From positions 73,875,501 to 73,939,500 of the forward strand of contig CM027384.1 of assembly GCA_015680905.1 (NCBI GenBank): DNA of 64,000 bases, written 5' to 3'. Source of the stretch: Coptis chinensis. Its lineage: Eukaryota > Streptophyta > Magnoliopsida > Ranunculales > Ranunculaceae. Below the pieces are notes generated by a model. The model saw only the letters and a list, made by a program, of their open reading frames with translations. It was not told the origin of the DNA and searched no databases. The translations under genes and the position numbers were made by a program. This document shows positions 1 through 11,339 of the stretch, piece by piece (positions within the stretch are counted from its first letter, which is position 1; each line of letters begins with the position of its first letter).

Positions 1-508
1 TAAAATATGTAACATTTAGATGTACGTACAAACAATGGTTAGTAATGTTTTTTTAATTATTGTCTTAAAATCAAGATTTTGTCAGCCACTGTGAACCAAA
101 TTTTAATGAATTACTAAAAATTGACCAATTTTGACCAACTAAACAGTTTATAAACCCTAAACCCTAAACTGAGTCGTGTATTTAAATTCCAAAAATAATT
201 TTGTGAGCCAAAATTCAATAATAAATTTTGAATTAAAGAAAAAAATATGTTGTTCAAATTCAATTTCATTCACATCTCTGTAAAGTACAAAACCTTACTC
301 ATAAACCTTAAACCCTGAACTCATATGTACACCTATAGTGTAGTGGGGAAGACCATAAAATAAATATATAACAATTAAGTGTACAAACAATTAATGGTTA
401 GTAATGTTTTTTTAATTATTGTCTTAAAATCAAGATTTTGTCAGCCACTGTGAACCAAATTTTAGCGAATTACTAAACTTGACCAATTTTGACCAACTAA
501 ACAGTTCA
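1..508. repeat. Direct duplication of about 150 bp in non-coding DNA
   Basis: Positions about 1-150 and 360-508 are near-identical: both run from an aaatat(g/a)taaca start through aatggttagtaatgt to gaccaactaaacagtt. Between them lie AAACCCT motifs (two adjacent units near 151-168, another near 310), which resemble the plant telomere/telobox unit but are too few to call telomeric. No gene is seen here. Confidence 0.75.
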
Positions 509-544
509 TATCAGCTATCCAAAACGAGATAGGTTAGTCTTCAA

Positions 545-890
545 ACAATCTCCTCTTTTTATAAGACGGTCTAGTCTAACCATCAAATGTAGACAGAGTT
601 AGCCTAAGCTTAATGTCTTTTTTGTTTAGGTTGGTTCTAATAAATCGTTATTAATGCAGGACCAACACAATCTCCTCTATTTATAAGACGGTCCAGTCTA
701 TCCATCCAATGCAGACAGAGTTAGTCTAATCTGAACGTCTTTTCTTTTAAAGTTGGTTCTAATAAACCGTTCTTAATACCGGACCAACACAATATCCTCT
801 CTTTATAAGACGGTCCAGTCCAACCATCCAATGTAGACAGTAGACTTAGCCTAATCTGAACATCTTTTTTTTTAGGTTAGTTTTGATCGA
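545..890. repeat. Three tandem copies of a 122-bp unit
   Basis: Units start at 545, 667 and 789, each opening with acaat(c/a)tcctct and containing tttataagacggtc(t/c)ag and a gtagacag motif. Spacing is 122 bp twice. The third copy is shorter and diverged. There is no coding potential, and from 890 to 1420 nothing further is recognised. Confidence 0.8.
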
Positions 891-1419
891 AATTAAAACT
901 CTAACTAATTTGAAAATTTGGCAAAATGTTCCAAACCAATACAAGTAAACAATGAAAGTCGAAACATCAATTTAAACATGTAAAATGTTTGGTTCCAAAA
1001 TATATAAGAAACTCAATTCCATCCTATCAACGTCTTTACAAAAATTCTTCCGATCCTCACAAAAAATGTTTCTTCATGTATCCTCTGTAAAAGTATAAAG
1101 TATTTCAAACATCTATTTGCCCAACTACATTAATCGACAAAAATTGGATCTCCTTTGAAAGCTTCTGCTTGAGCAATCCCCTAAACATTCAACCCTTGGA
1201 ATGCCTCCAAACGGGTTTTCACTAGAATCTCCTAGCCTTTTGCTATTTCTAGACTATTCCTACTCCAAAACAACATTATTTTTGGAATTGGGCAACCATC
1301 TTCCAAATCTAGTTTAATGTAATGGTTACTATTAACATAACCGATCCCAAGCACATTAACATTGTTTAGATCCACTAGGGATCTCATAGGGAGAAAGGTA
1401 TAACAATATGATGTAGAGA

Positions 1420-4400
1420 TTATACAAGCACAACGTCAAATCTCGACGCAAACAAATGCCTAATAATAGGCATATCCATCCATTTGTTTCTCTTGGCACG
1501 AGTTCTCTTCTTTTTCCTTATCCTTTTATTTAATCCATCAACAACTTCCTGGGAAAATATCCTCACATAATATTCCTTATTTGATATTAACTCACTTAAT
1601 AACTCTTGTCTCATCCAAAACCAGTCGGTTTGTTTTCTTCCCAAAGTCAAGCAGAGGGCCCTGAAACCATAATTTCCATCGCTAATGGGGTCTTCAAAAC
1701 CAACAATAAACTGTAGCAATTCACGCAGAAAACACATTTTATATCTAGATTGAGCAATGGAGCAATTGGCATCAAAACTCAGTTTATTCTTCCCCTTTGA
1801 AACATATGGTTTGGCCTTGGGCTTCGTTACAGATTGTGGAGTCACAATTGAGTGGAGCATCTGGAGGATGTTCAATTTAAATATTGGAGCAACCAACATC
1901 AACATTTTGTTTCTTCCTCTTTGAAACATATGGTTTGGCCTTGGGCTTTGTTACAGATTGTGGAGTCATGGGTGGAGCATTTGAGGATGTTCAGTTTCAT
2001 TAATGGATGGAGCAACCAACATCAACATTTGGTTTCTTCCTCTTTGGAACAAATGGTTTGGCCTTGGGCTTCGTTATGGATTGTGGAGTCACAGGTGGAG
2101 CATCCGGAGGGTACTCAAACCATGACGGATCTCAGGTAGTTGACCACTCTTCTTTTGTTGGCCTCTTCTTTGTACTGCCCTTAGGGCGGCCCTTTGGTGT
2201 AGCATCCTCCTTTGGCGGCTCCAATGATGAACTTTTAGGCGTTACAAGTTCCATGAGCATCTTTATCATAGATCTCTGCTGGTCTTCAGAAGTCAATTTT
2301 AGTCGTTGAATAAATAATAAATCCATAGTTGGTTTGTAATAAACACCAATAGGATCACTATCTCTCGGTTCAATAGATAACTTTTTCCAAAATTCATCAA
2401 TTTCAGAAAGAGGTATTCTGCACCATTTTTGTTTGTGTAGCACTAACTCATGCACACACGACAAACCGTGTGAAGTACGCAAAGTGTGGTCGCAAACACT
2501 ATCATCTACCCCAATGACATCTATACGTCCCATTTCTTCCAAAATCAAATCTAAAGCTCTATTTGAAATAAATCGTCTGAGCTCACTAAAAAACTCGTCA
2601 TTGTGCTTGTGTTGAAATCTAGTTAAACTCCTTTCAAAAGAGGCTCTAATTTCGCTCATCCCAATATTGATAACTAGATGGATCAATTTCCACATTCCAA
2701 GAAAATCATGTTTGCATGTCCCCTTCAAGCTCAACTTCAGTTGAGCATGCAATCTTTCCACCCTATTCGTCGTAGTGTTTCCATAGTGCTTTTGTTAGTC
2801 TACCCAGTAAGCAACAAATGCTTCTTTGTAAGGCAACCATGTTCTACGCAAATATTGGATGAGCACAGGATAGTCTTTAAAAGCTAACTCTATATAAGCA
2901 AAAACTTTCTCAAAAAACCCTCCTGTGTCTTTGACTTTACCACATTAGTCCACATGGTACAAAATTTATTTATGTTTTGCTCGTCACTGAGAATATTTTT
3001 TCCCATTTTTAAGACACATTGGGAAATGTGCCATCGACACAAGTGCTTATTTGCATTTGGAAAGACGACATCGGCTGCATTCTTCAAAGCTAGCTCCCTA
3101 TCAGTCACTGCACAATCAACACTGGAACTTCAGGCATGAGTATCTCTCGAAACCTTTCCAATGCCCAAGTGTAGTCATACTTTTTTTCCTTTTCTATCAA
3201 CACATAGCATGCAATGAAAGTCATATTGGTCGATGTCACTCCTGCAATCTCTAACAACTTGAAATGATACTTGTTTGTCCTATACGTATAATCCATGAGA
3301 AAATTTTGGTTAAAAGTCTTAGCCATTTGGATCGAACCCGGATAGGTCCAAAACAATTCACAAACCTCATTGCTACCTTCTCGGCGTTTACTGTGCTCCA
3401 CATATCCATTTTCCCTTAACAATCTATTCAACTCTTTCAACTGTGTTCTATTTTCCATTTCATCAAGTCTAATTTTGTGTCTTCCGTTATACATTTGTCT
3501 CATGGAGGACGAGTTTAATATATCTCTTGCTTTGACAACATTCATGACCACTTTTGGTTTAACTCCAACTTTACTCATCTCAGATACAAAAATCATTTCC
3601 ATCTTATTAAACCTTCCCTTATAAGAGTGACCCTCCATAGTTTTTGCCAACCCATGATTATGTCTACCACAATCAACTCTTAGTGTCCATCTATCTAAAC
3701 TACCACATTCAAAACACACTTTTAAATTAAAAGGACAATTCATCTTTTTTGTTCCAGTCTTTCTCATTGCCTTCTCATTTTCTTCTACCTTTTTATGAGA
3801 TCGAAATTCACCACCACACTCACATATCAAAATAAGTCTAGGAGCTTTCCCACCAATTACATTTTGAGATTTCCCAGTGACGATAATGGCTCCCACTTCA
3901 TTTCCTTTATGTTGTGTCCAATCAATCAAATCTTGATGACTATCAAATACCTATAAATCAATTTAAGTATTAATTAATCCATGGGTAAGAAGATATTAAA
4001 TCAAAGAAGTAAGTTTCAAAACGTATATTCATCCATACATACCATGTTGGTGTTAAAATGTTCGGTTTGATCTATGTAGTGCCCCTCCGAAGATGCATTT
4101 GAATTTTTTGAAGTCCAAAGTGGATCAATTGGTACCTCATTGTGACTGTATAGAGGATCCTATAATATTTACAATGAATTATGATGTTAGCTAAAAATTT
4201 GTCACAAGAAAAATGTCTATCAAAGTAACTAAGCGACGACCAAATTAGACTGTCTAATGCTTCATAAGTCGCTCCAGTTGGGGCACTAGAGTCTTAGAAA
4301 GTTAGTTGGCCTGGGATGTCTCGAACGTAAGGCTATTCCCATTTCCCAACACTCACTATTAAAATCAACCATAAACGGAAGATGTCGTTCTCATAGATTG

Positions 4401-4620
4401 AGTTTGCATAAATACATACTTTGTAATCACATTTTGTACAAGTCGTCCTCATAATGATCTCATAATAATTGATATTGGAATCATTATGAACAGTAGTTGT
4501 TTATGGAGTTACCTCGTCTTGGTCACCGTCTTGGTCACTTGATTGAAATTTCTCTTCATTAAATAGTTCATTTTCCACATTAAAAGCATCATATGCCCAT
4601 TCCATTTCACTCAATGTCAT
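1420..4620 (-). pseudogene. Mutator/FAR1-type transposase with OTU-like C-terminal domain, decayed
   Basis: A MULE transposase of the kind related to FAR1/FHY3, read on the minus strand. Two short exons, 4620-4513 (starting MTLSEMEWAYDAF) and 4159-4043, join in phase to a long exon at 3950 (VFDSHQDLIDW...). That exon has the FAR1 zinc-binding region (CPF, WTLRV, GRHNH), the transposase part (FLMDYTYRTNKYHFKLLEI, VTDRELALKNA, LCRWHISQCV, TTNRVERLHAQLK), then a Lys/Pro linker and an OTU-like domain ending MPIIRHLFASRFDVVLV. Breaks: frameshift near 3105 just before VTDREL, frameshift near 2925, TAA near 2805, TGA near 2130. The OTU motif DGNC reads DGNY, with the Tyr codon at 1669-1671. Terminal repeats were not found, so element ends are unknown. 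The family call is strong; no activity is expected. Confidence 0.85.
1801..2115 (-). repeat. Triplicated 123-124-bp unit in the transposase-OTU linker
   Basis: Copies begin at about 1801, 1925 and 2048 (plus strand aaca(t/a)atggtttggccttgggct). On the minus strand each encodes a version of a Pro/Lys/Ala linker such as PQSVTKPKAKPYVSK. The tandem gain lies between the transposase and OTU-like parts and contains stop codons, so part of it may postdate loss of function. Confidence 0.75.

Positions 4621-4621
<1 letters not shown>

Positions 4622-4651
<30 letters not shown>
4622..4651. repeat. Poly(A) tract, 30 bp
   Basis: An uninterrupted run of A directly upstream (in the minus-strand sense) of the probable ATG of the transposase. 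It may mark a 5' UTR T-tract or slippage. Between 4652 and 5212 no gene is recognised. Confidence 0.9.
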
Positions 4652-4653
<2 letters not shown>

Positions 4654-5212
4654 TTTTAGGGTTGTAAGTAGAAATAGAACAAAAAAATTTGAATATGTGT
4701 AGAGAAAGAAGAGATGTGTGAGTTAAGTTTCTTTGGATTGGAAAATGAGAGAAGTGAGAAAAAAAAATGTGGGTTTAAAGAAGGTTTCTTGAGAGTAAAA
4801 AGACAAAAGTTGAAATTTGTGTGTTTTCATTTTTAAGTGGGTATGCCCTAAGAGATTATTTGGGGACGTATTATTTTTTTTTTAAAATGGAGTCTGCCTT
4901 GAGAGATATGGTGTATGTATATAGCAACCCCCTTTGTAACGGCTTTGATGCCTCAGTGCGTTTAGTGGAACAGGCAGTGACTTGTACGTAAATGAGAGTA
5001 AATATTATTAGCGTATATATATGTCAAGCCAATTTTGGAAGGTGAATCATGATGGCTTCAAGTCTTAAACCCCATATAGCGCCAACGTTGCAACCAATGG
5101 ACATGCTTAAGTTTGTAGTCCGCAACTCCTAAATATGCTCCGCTAGTAAATATTTACTCTATAGTAATTGATATAATAATTTAAACGACGTACACTAATA
5201 TTGTGCCTAACA

Positions 5213-5228
5213 AATTAAAACAATGTTT
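5213..5228. repeat. Target-site duplication, left copy (LINE)
   Basis: aattaaaacaatgttt, repeated exactly at 8284-8299. A 16-bp duplication with a TTAAAA-like core fits target-primed insertion of an L1-type LINE. Confidence 0.9.
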
Positions 5229-8200
5229 AGTGGGTGTGTGTGGAAGGAAGGAAGACAAGGGGTGGGTCTTGCTATTAAAGAATATTTTGATGATATTTAT
5301 ACTTCTGATAATCCTGCTAGTAATGATAGTATTTTTAATTTGTTTTCCCCTTGCATAACTGATCGTGAAAATGAGATCCTCACAGCATGTCCCTCTGAGG
5401 AAGACATCTGGCATGTGGTTAGAAAGATGGGGGCCATGAAAGCCCCTGGACCAGATGGTTTCCAAGGAACTTTCTACCAGAATTGCTGGGATGTGATTGG
5501 CCCTGCTATTATAGACTGTGTTAAAGATTTCTTTGTAAAAGGTTGCATGAACCCTAGTTTTAATGAAACCTTCTTTGCTTTAATCCCTAAAGTTTCTAAT
5601 CCTGATCATATGTCTAAGTTTAGACCTATAAGTCTATGCAACTTCTGCTATAAGATTATTGTTAAGATCCTAGCTAATAGGCTTAAGGCTTATATAAACA
5701 AGATAGTCTCTCCTTTTCAAGGAGCTTTCATAAAGGGTAGGAGCATAGGTGATAATATTGGGCTAGCTAGTGAGATCTTTTCACACAATATGAAGAATAT
5801 GAAAACAAAATATGGCTTTGTTACTTTAAAGATGGATATGGCAAAAGCCTACGATAGGGTAGAGTGGTCCTTTATTGACAATATCTTCAATAAGTTGGGT
5901 TTTAGTGCTAAGTGGAGACACCTCATCTCCCAATGCATTTCCACTGTTTCTTATAGAGTGTTGTTGAATGGATCTCCTCTAAAGAGTTTCAACCCTGACA
6001 GAGGGCTTAGACAGGGAGATCCTCTCTCCCCTTACTTGTTTATCATTGTCTCTGAAGCTCTCTCTAGAATGATTGCAAAGGCTGAAAATAATGGGGAGAT
6101 TCATGGCATCAAAATCAGAAGGAATGCACCTCCTATCACACATCTCCTCTATGCAGATGACCTTATCTTGTTCACTAAAGCTAGTTTGGCTGAGAGTGGC
6201 AAGGTTAAGCACATCCTGGAAGAGTATTGTGCTGCCTTTGGGCAGAGGATAAACTATGATAAATCTAGCATTCATTGTAGCAAAAATGTGCATAGAATGC
6301 TAAGAAAGATTCTTAAGAGATTATGGAGGATGAGAATTTTTTATAAGAGAGACAAGTACTTGGGAGTACCTATTGTCATATCTCATAATAAAAAAGAAGA
6401 CTTTGACTACCTTATAGACAAAGTCCATGGAAAAATAAAAGGCTGGAAAGCAAAAGTTTTGAGCCAAGCTGGGAGGAATACTCTTATACAAGCAGTAGCT
6501 CAAGCTACCCCCCTCTACGCTATGGCAGCTTACAAGGTACCTAAATCCACTTGCAATAAGTTGGATAAAGCCTACAGACAATTTTGGTGGCATGGTACAA
6601 CTGGCAGCAAAAGTCTCCACACCATTGGGTGGGATGACATATGTAAACCAAAAGCCTTGGGAGTCTTAGGCTTGAGAAAATCTGGGGACATGAACAAGGC
6701 TATGCTTGTTAGGCTAGCTTGGAAAGCTATAAAGGACACCACATCTATCTGGGCTAAGACCTTTATAGCTGTGTATCAAAATCATTGGTTTGATAGCAAA
6801 GAGGAACCTCCTCCATGGGCTTCCTGTTTCTGGAAAGGGGTGCATAGAACTGCATGAGGCTTTCTTCCAGGGTTTATATGGAGTATTGGAAAAGGAGACA
6901 AGGTGAAAGTCATGAAACAACCTTGGCTCCTCCAAAACAATGCCCCTATAACACTGGAAGAGATGCTGCCTAACAGACCTAAACTGGAGGAACTAAGGGT
7001 AAAAGACCTTATGTTAAGGGATGGTTCTAGCTGGGACTATCAGAAGGTGGAGTCTCTATTTCCACCTGAGATAGTGACTATGATCAAACAAGTGGTGATT
7101 AGACCTAACAGCAAGGCTACTGATGATATCAGATGGGTGCACACCCATAATGGACTGTTAACAGTCAAATCTGCCTATAAGTTTGTCAATAGAGCCAATT
7201 GGAAAGGAGGTACATCCTCTTTCAATGCCAAGAGTATCAAAACTCTGTGGGGATTGCAGCTGCCAGCTAACACACAGATGTTCCTTTGGAAGCTGTATAT
7301 GCATATACTTCCCACAGGAGATGTGATGGAAAGCAGAAATATTCAGGGGGACCATACTTGCCCTTTATGCTGGTCGGCCCCTGAAGAACCCATCTACCTT
7401 TTTTTCCAATGTGAATGGACAAAAGTGGTTTGGTTTGCCTCAGAGTTGGGGGCTCGAGTTGAAGAGCATGCTGGGAACACAATAAGAGACTGACTGGATG
7501 TCTTCCTAGGGTGGACACACACAGCTGACCCAGGCCTTGCAGAAAAAGGGTTGCTAGTAGCTCATATCTTACATGATATTTAGGGGGTAAGAAATAAGGT
7601 TAAGTTTGAGGGAAAATTGCCCAACAGAGAAAGCCTACTGAGAAGGGCCTATGCTCAGTGGAACAGGACCCTTGAAGTGTATAGAGAACCTCAGGGAATA
7701 GTTATTTCAAACTCTTACCTTCCAAAGAATTGGGTTGATGAAAAAAACAATTCTATTTTCCCTATTGTGGAAGAAAATACTGTATTAATCCGGTTTGATG
7801 CGGCTTTTTGTAGGGAAACAAGGGCGGCAGCAGCAAGAACTTTGGCTTGGGATGGAGAAGACACTTTGGTTAGAGCAGCTACAAGACAATTTGAAGCTGG
7901 GAGCGCAGAAGAGGCAGAGATGGTAGCACTTGAAGTGGCTGTTAAACTGGCTAGGACCACTGGAAGTACATCAGTTATGTTTGAGGGAGACTGCCGTCAA
8001 GTGATTTTGGCCGCATTTAACTTGAACGCGAGCGGCCAGTTGATAAAAACGGAAATTAGATTCTATTAGATGTAATATTCAGGAGTTATGTCAGACTTTC
8101 ACCTTTTGTAGGTTTAGCTGGATAAGTAGGCAAGTTAATGGTGAAGCTCATGTTTTGGCCAAATGGGCTTCTGGTAGTCAGGAGCTGAACTCCCTTCCCG

Positions 8201-8240
8201 TGTTTTTGGTGGTCAGTAGTACTGTTCCTCTTATGCTTTG
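5229..8240 (+). pseudogene. LINE ORF2 fragment: reverse transcriptase, zinc-finger, RNase H
   Basis: An open frame runs to the TGA at 6855-6857 and the same frame resumes at once to 7493, then from about 7590 to 8069. The apparent ATG at 5224 lies inside the target duplication and is not a real start. Domains: pre-RT linker (KAPGPDGFQGTFY), RT fingers and palm (FRPISLCNFCYKIIVKILANR, QGAFIKGRSI, KMDMAKAYDRVEW, GLRQGDPLSPYLF, catalytic LLYADDLILF), a C-terminal WW/C-rich segment (CPLCWSAPEEPIYLFFQC) and an RNase H-like domain with candidate acids in IRFDAAF, EEAEMVAL and FEGDC. Three in-frame stops (6857, 7493, near 7581) and frameshifts after 8050 inactivate it; the last piece (SRQVNGEAHVLAKWA) is in another frame up to 8240. 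Confidence 0.9.
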
Positions 8241-8283
8241 ATATATATATAAGACATGTTTTCAACGAAAAAATAATAATAAT
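5229..8283 (+). mobile_element. 5'-truncated L1-type LINE
   Basis: The 3055-bp insertion lies between perfect 16-bp duplications. It retains reverse transcriptase, a zinc-finger-like segment and an RNase H-like domain but lacks ORF1 and the endonuclease, the usual outcome of incomplete target-primed reverse transcription. The 3' end is a short A/AAT-rich tail (aaaaaataataataat). It sits just upstream of a relic of the secreted Gly/His-rich family at 8352. Confidence 0.92.
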
Positions 8284-8299
8284 AATTAAAACAATGTTT
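8284..8299. repeat. Target-site duplication, right copy (LINE)
   Basis: aattaaaacaatgttt, identical to 5213-5228. Confidence 0.9.
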
Positions 8300-8351
8300 C
8301 TATGTGCATGTACAACTGATCAAAGACCATAATGAACCGTCCCTTGGTCAG

Positions 8352-8533
8352 TTGGTCGCATCTATGAAACGAGGTGCAGTTGCCAGCTATATATCCTTCT
8401 AGTAGTACTGTTGGCTAGCATTACTATTACCATCACCATCATCATCCTCATAAATTATAATCACCAAGAGACATTATCTGTACCATTTATGGCTACAATT
8501 GCAACTATATTGGTGTTTTCTTCATTAGTTTAG
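8352..8533 (+). pseudogene. Relic second exon of the secreted Gly/His-rich family
   Basis: This stretch aligns by eye with exon 2 of the intact gene at 9839-10029: a MKRG segment matching TIKRG, a His-codon run (catcaccatcatcatcctcat), then caagag-aca-tta-tct-gta-cca matching QEALPVP and a hydrophobic tail (ATIATILVFSSLV) ending at a TAG (8531-8533). Stops and a frameshift interrupt it and no signal-peptide exon is visible upstream, where the LINE lies. The LINE may have separated or replaced the first exon. Confidence 0.6.
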
Positions 8534-9322
8534 CTTAGGTTTCATTGTCCTTGCATGATTTTGAAAGAAGGAGCTAGCTTCTTTACTTGAGCTTATTTAG
8601 ATTCAGAATAGAGAGTAAATGTTTGCTTTATTGTAATACTAATATATATAGTAGTTTCTATTTTGCTGAAGGAAAGAAGATAGCTAGCATGCCTCAACCT
8701 ATATATACCTTCCTTTACATATGCAACCTTAGCTAGCACAAGTATGCAAACCGTGCTATGCATCAAGGTTTTTTTTTCTTGAAGTCTTGAAATCCGTCAT
8801 TCAAGATCGATAATTAGCATGGTTTTTTTGGATTCTAATTGTAATTACATAGGGGAGGCACATCTAATTTAATATAATGGATAATTATGTTATTTAAGTT
8901 ACATTAGAGAGTTTTTTTTCTAAATTATTAATAAAAGAAGATTTGTTTTAAATTCAGAGAGAAAATTGGAGAATAATTATATAATTTAAGTTACATTAGG
9001 GGGGTTCTTCTAAATTATTAATAGGGGGGTGTTTATAAATTGAGCAAATAGGGAGATGTCAATTTGCCCGGCTATCATATAGTGTAGAGATGCACTCCCT
9101 AGATGGGAAATTAGGGTCTTTCTCCAAATACACACAAAAAAAACACCCTGGGAGACCCTAATTTCCCATCTAGAGGTAATACTAGTTATAACCCTATAAA
9201 TTAAGCTACTCAAGAGAAACTTAATTAATACCAAATAGTACAATAGTCAAGTTTCTTTTCACATACATACTATACGTAGTATCTTACTATAGAAACCGTA
9301 GCTATTTTAGAAGGAAAAATCA

Positions 9323-9342
9323 ATATATATATATATATATAT
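9323..9342 (+). promoter_or_regulatory. AT dinucleotide run, possible TATA region
   Basis: A 20-bp (AT) run ending about 60 bp before the ATG at 9404. It could serve as the TATA region of the downstream gene. This is based on position and composition only. Confidence 0.35.
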
Positions 9343-9403
9343 TCTAACCTTAAAAAATTGTCTGTTCCATTGCAAAGCTAGTTAACCTTGCTGCAAGGGA
9401 AGA

Positions 9404-10029
9404 ATGGTGATGAAAACAGCATTGATTCTCCTCCTCTTCTTCTCGTACATGTGTGCATCTCCCACTTCTAGTATCAATATGGTTTCAGGTACATTTTCTT
9501 TGTATTAAATAATTAATGCTCTTTAGTTAGTACTTAAGGTCGTCGGGGTGTTGTGTCCAATCAAAGAAACCTAGTACAGGGTTATTTTCAACTAGAAGGT
9601 TATTAGCTATGTTTGATCATCACCTCAAAGATGATTAACATTTGTCAGGGTGTCTAATAAACCAAAATATCCTTTGACTCGAGTCCTTCCATTAATAATT
9701 CATCAAGCCAATGTTCGTAGTCCTTCGTTATAAAATATAGAATCAGGGTTTTACCTGCGTTAATACGAATTTTCAAGGTCATCAAACTTTTAACTAATAA
9801 TGTATTAATATTCGTCTTTGTCTTTTTCATGTGTGCAGCTTATGAGCAACATACACAATTGGCACAGACTATCAAACGAGGTGGTCGTAGTCGTAGTCGT
9901 GGGAGCGGTGGTGGTTATCATGCAGTCCCTTATCATTATCATCATCAGAATCATAGTCACCAAGAGGCATTACCTGTACCATTAACGACAATTATAGTTA
10001 TGACAGTTCTTACATTCTCAGTGTTATAG
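9404..10029 (+). CDS. Small secreted Gly/His-rich protein with hydrophobic C-terminus (family member A)
   Basis: Two exons, 9404-9488 and 9839-10029, joined at a phase-1 GT-AG intron, give 91 residues. Exon 1 is a signal peptide (MVMKTALILLLFFSYMCA, likely cut near CAS). Exon 2 has a short acidic/polar start (AYEQHTQLAQ), a basic patch (TIKRGGRSRSRG), a His/Tyr-rich stretch (YHYHHQNHSH) and a C-terminal hydrophobic tail (PLTTIIVMTVLTFSVL). A signal peptide plus a tail that runs to the last residue fits a GPI-anchor signal or a membrane tail; this is inference. No known family is recognised. The same exon plan, intron phase and tail recur at 28547, 31285 and 49286, which strongly supports the model. 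The basic and His-rich core could bind metal or polyanions, but function is unknown. Confidence 0.8.
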
Positions 10030-10129
10030 CTTACATTTTACGATTGAAAGGATAGGAGCCAGCATTGTTAACATATATGTGCAATTAGATTTTCTTTTAG
10101 TTGTGTTCTTGTGGAGATAATATAACTTT

Positions 10130-10640
10130 AAGGAATATGGTATTTTTGTAATTAAATAATAAATATAGTGTTTGTGTTTAGTATTGCTTTTTCTACAAGA
10201 CTACGATCAGTACTGCAGAGTACTGCAGGTCTGCAGTACAAGTGATAGTGCCGGTGCCAAAAATTATATTAGATACTGAATAATAGCAAAAACTCTGAAA
10301 GCCAACTATGGGCTTCGAATTATTGATCAGCAAAAAATAAACAAATGGGCTTCGAATTATTATTTAGCTATATAAGTTATAGGAAATATAGGAAATAGTG
10401 ATAGGAAATATTGGGTGTGCTGTATGCCTGTATGGGATATTCGGTTCCTTGTTACAATTTTAGATTATTTCGGAATTTTCGTTTTAGGACAATTCAAAAT
10501 TGCCTGAAAAACCATCGGTATATATATCGAAATTTGCTTTGGTTCAAAGGAAGATTTATATGACAAGTCCATTTTTTTCATCTTGTTGCCTTGTATGTTA
10601 CAGGTACATGAGAAAATAGTAAAGAAACTCAACATTAATC
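10130..10640. repeat. Segmental duplication, left copy (5' flank part)
   Basis: This matches about 27165-27830: shared stretches include tctacaagactac-gatcagtac, gatactgaataatagcaaaaactc, ttccttgttacaattttagatta and catcaacattaatca(t/c)actctca. It is the upstream flank of family member B here and of member C at 28547. Confidence 0.75.
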
Positions 10641-10921
10641 ATACTCTCAGAGACCAGTTTTCTAAGAAATGGGATTGGAAGAAAAACAAAAACCAAAACA
10701 TATTAAGATATGCTCTGTAGCAAAATGTAAACCACGGAAGCATCATTGTTATAACCAAGACAACAACACCAATGCTAAGATAATTAATACACTTGCCGCT
10801 AGTGAAAAACAAACACTTGGAAGACCTCGCAATTTAGTCAATTTTTACGCTATAGAGTGTAGACCAACACAAATTTCTCTGGCTCCTTACTACTGCAATT
10901 TAAACTTTTTCCACGATGCAG

Positions 10922-11249
10922 CTCCAGGTTATGATCACAAACATCCCAGGACATAAAAAAAATTGTGGTGATTGTTGGCGGTGGTCGGGGAGGTGGAGGT
11001 AGAGATGGAAGAGGTAGTTTTTCCCATGGTGGTCGTGGACCAGGTAAAGGTGGCCGTGGTAGTCGTGGATCAGATGGAGATTCTCCAGGTGCTGGAAGGG
11101 GCAGCTCTGCTGGTCGTACTGTTCCACCTGGAAAGGGGGCTGGAGGCCGTCACTCTAAGGGCAATGCTTCTTATGGCACTTACAATCCATTGGAAACAGC
11201 ATTTGCAGCTGTTGTGATGGTTGTTACCTTCTTAGTTTTAGGGTTTTAG
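10922..11249 (+). pseudogene. Gly-rich family member B, signal exon lost and frame broken
   Basis: This copy closely matches exon 2 of member C (28943-29256), starting after a cag acceptor with APGYDHK and ending in the same tail (YNPLETAFAAVVMVVTFLVLGF, stop at 11249). The core has GGGRGGGG, FSHGGRGPGKGGRGSRGSD, SPGAG and SSAGRTVPPGKGAGGRHSKGNAS. Two lesions: the frame from the acceptor stops at HPRT, with the rest in another frame, and the region where member C has its signal exon (about 27830-28900) is replaced here by about 220 bp of unrelated sequence. A recruited upstream ORF from 10669 reads into APGYDH but has no signal peptide. It is most likely a pseudogene from an internally deleted duplicate. 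Confidence 0.75.
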
Positions 11250-11339
11250 CTTAGTCGACTATATTTTATAAGGACTTGGAAGTTAGAACTACGAAAATAA
11301 TTGTTTTTAGCGACAATCTGTTGAGATTGAATATATGCT

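Noticed and set aside
150..320. Interstitial telomere array
   Set aside because: Only two adjacent AAACCCT units plus isolated ones; such short telobox motifs are common in plant DNA.
5223..5228. ATG at 5224 as the start of the reverse transcriptase ORF
   Set aside because: It lies in the target-site duplication, so it is host sequence and not part of the LINE.
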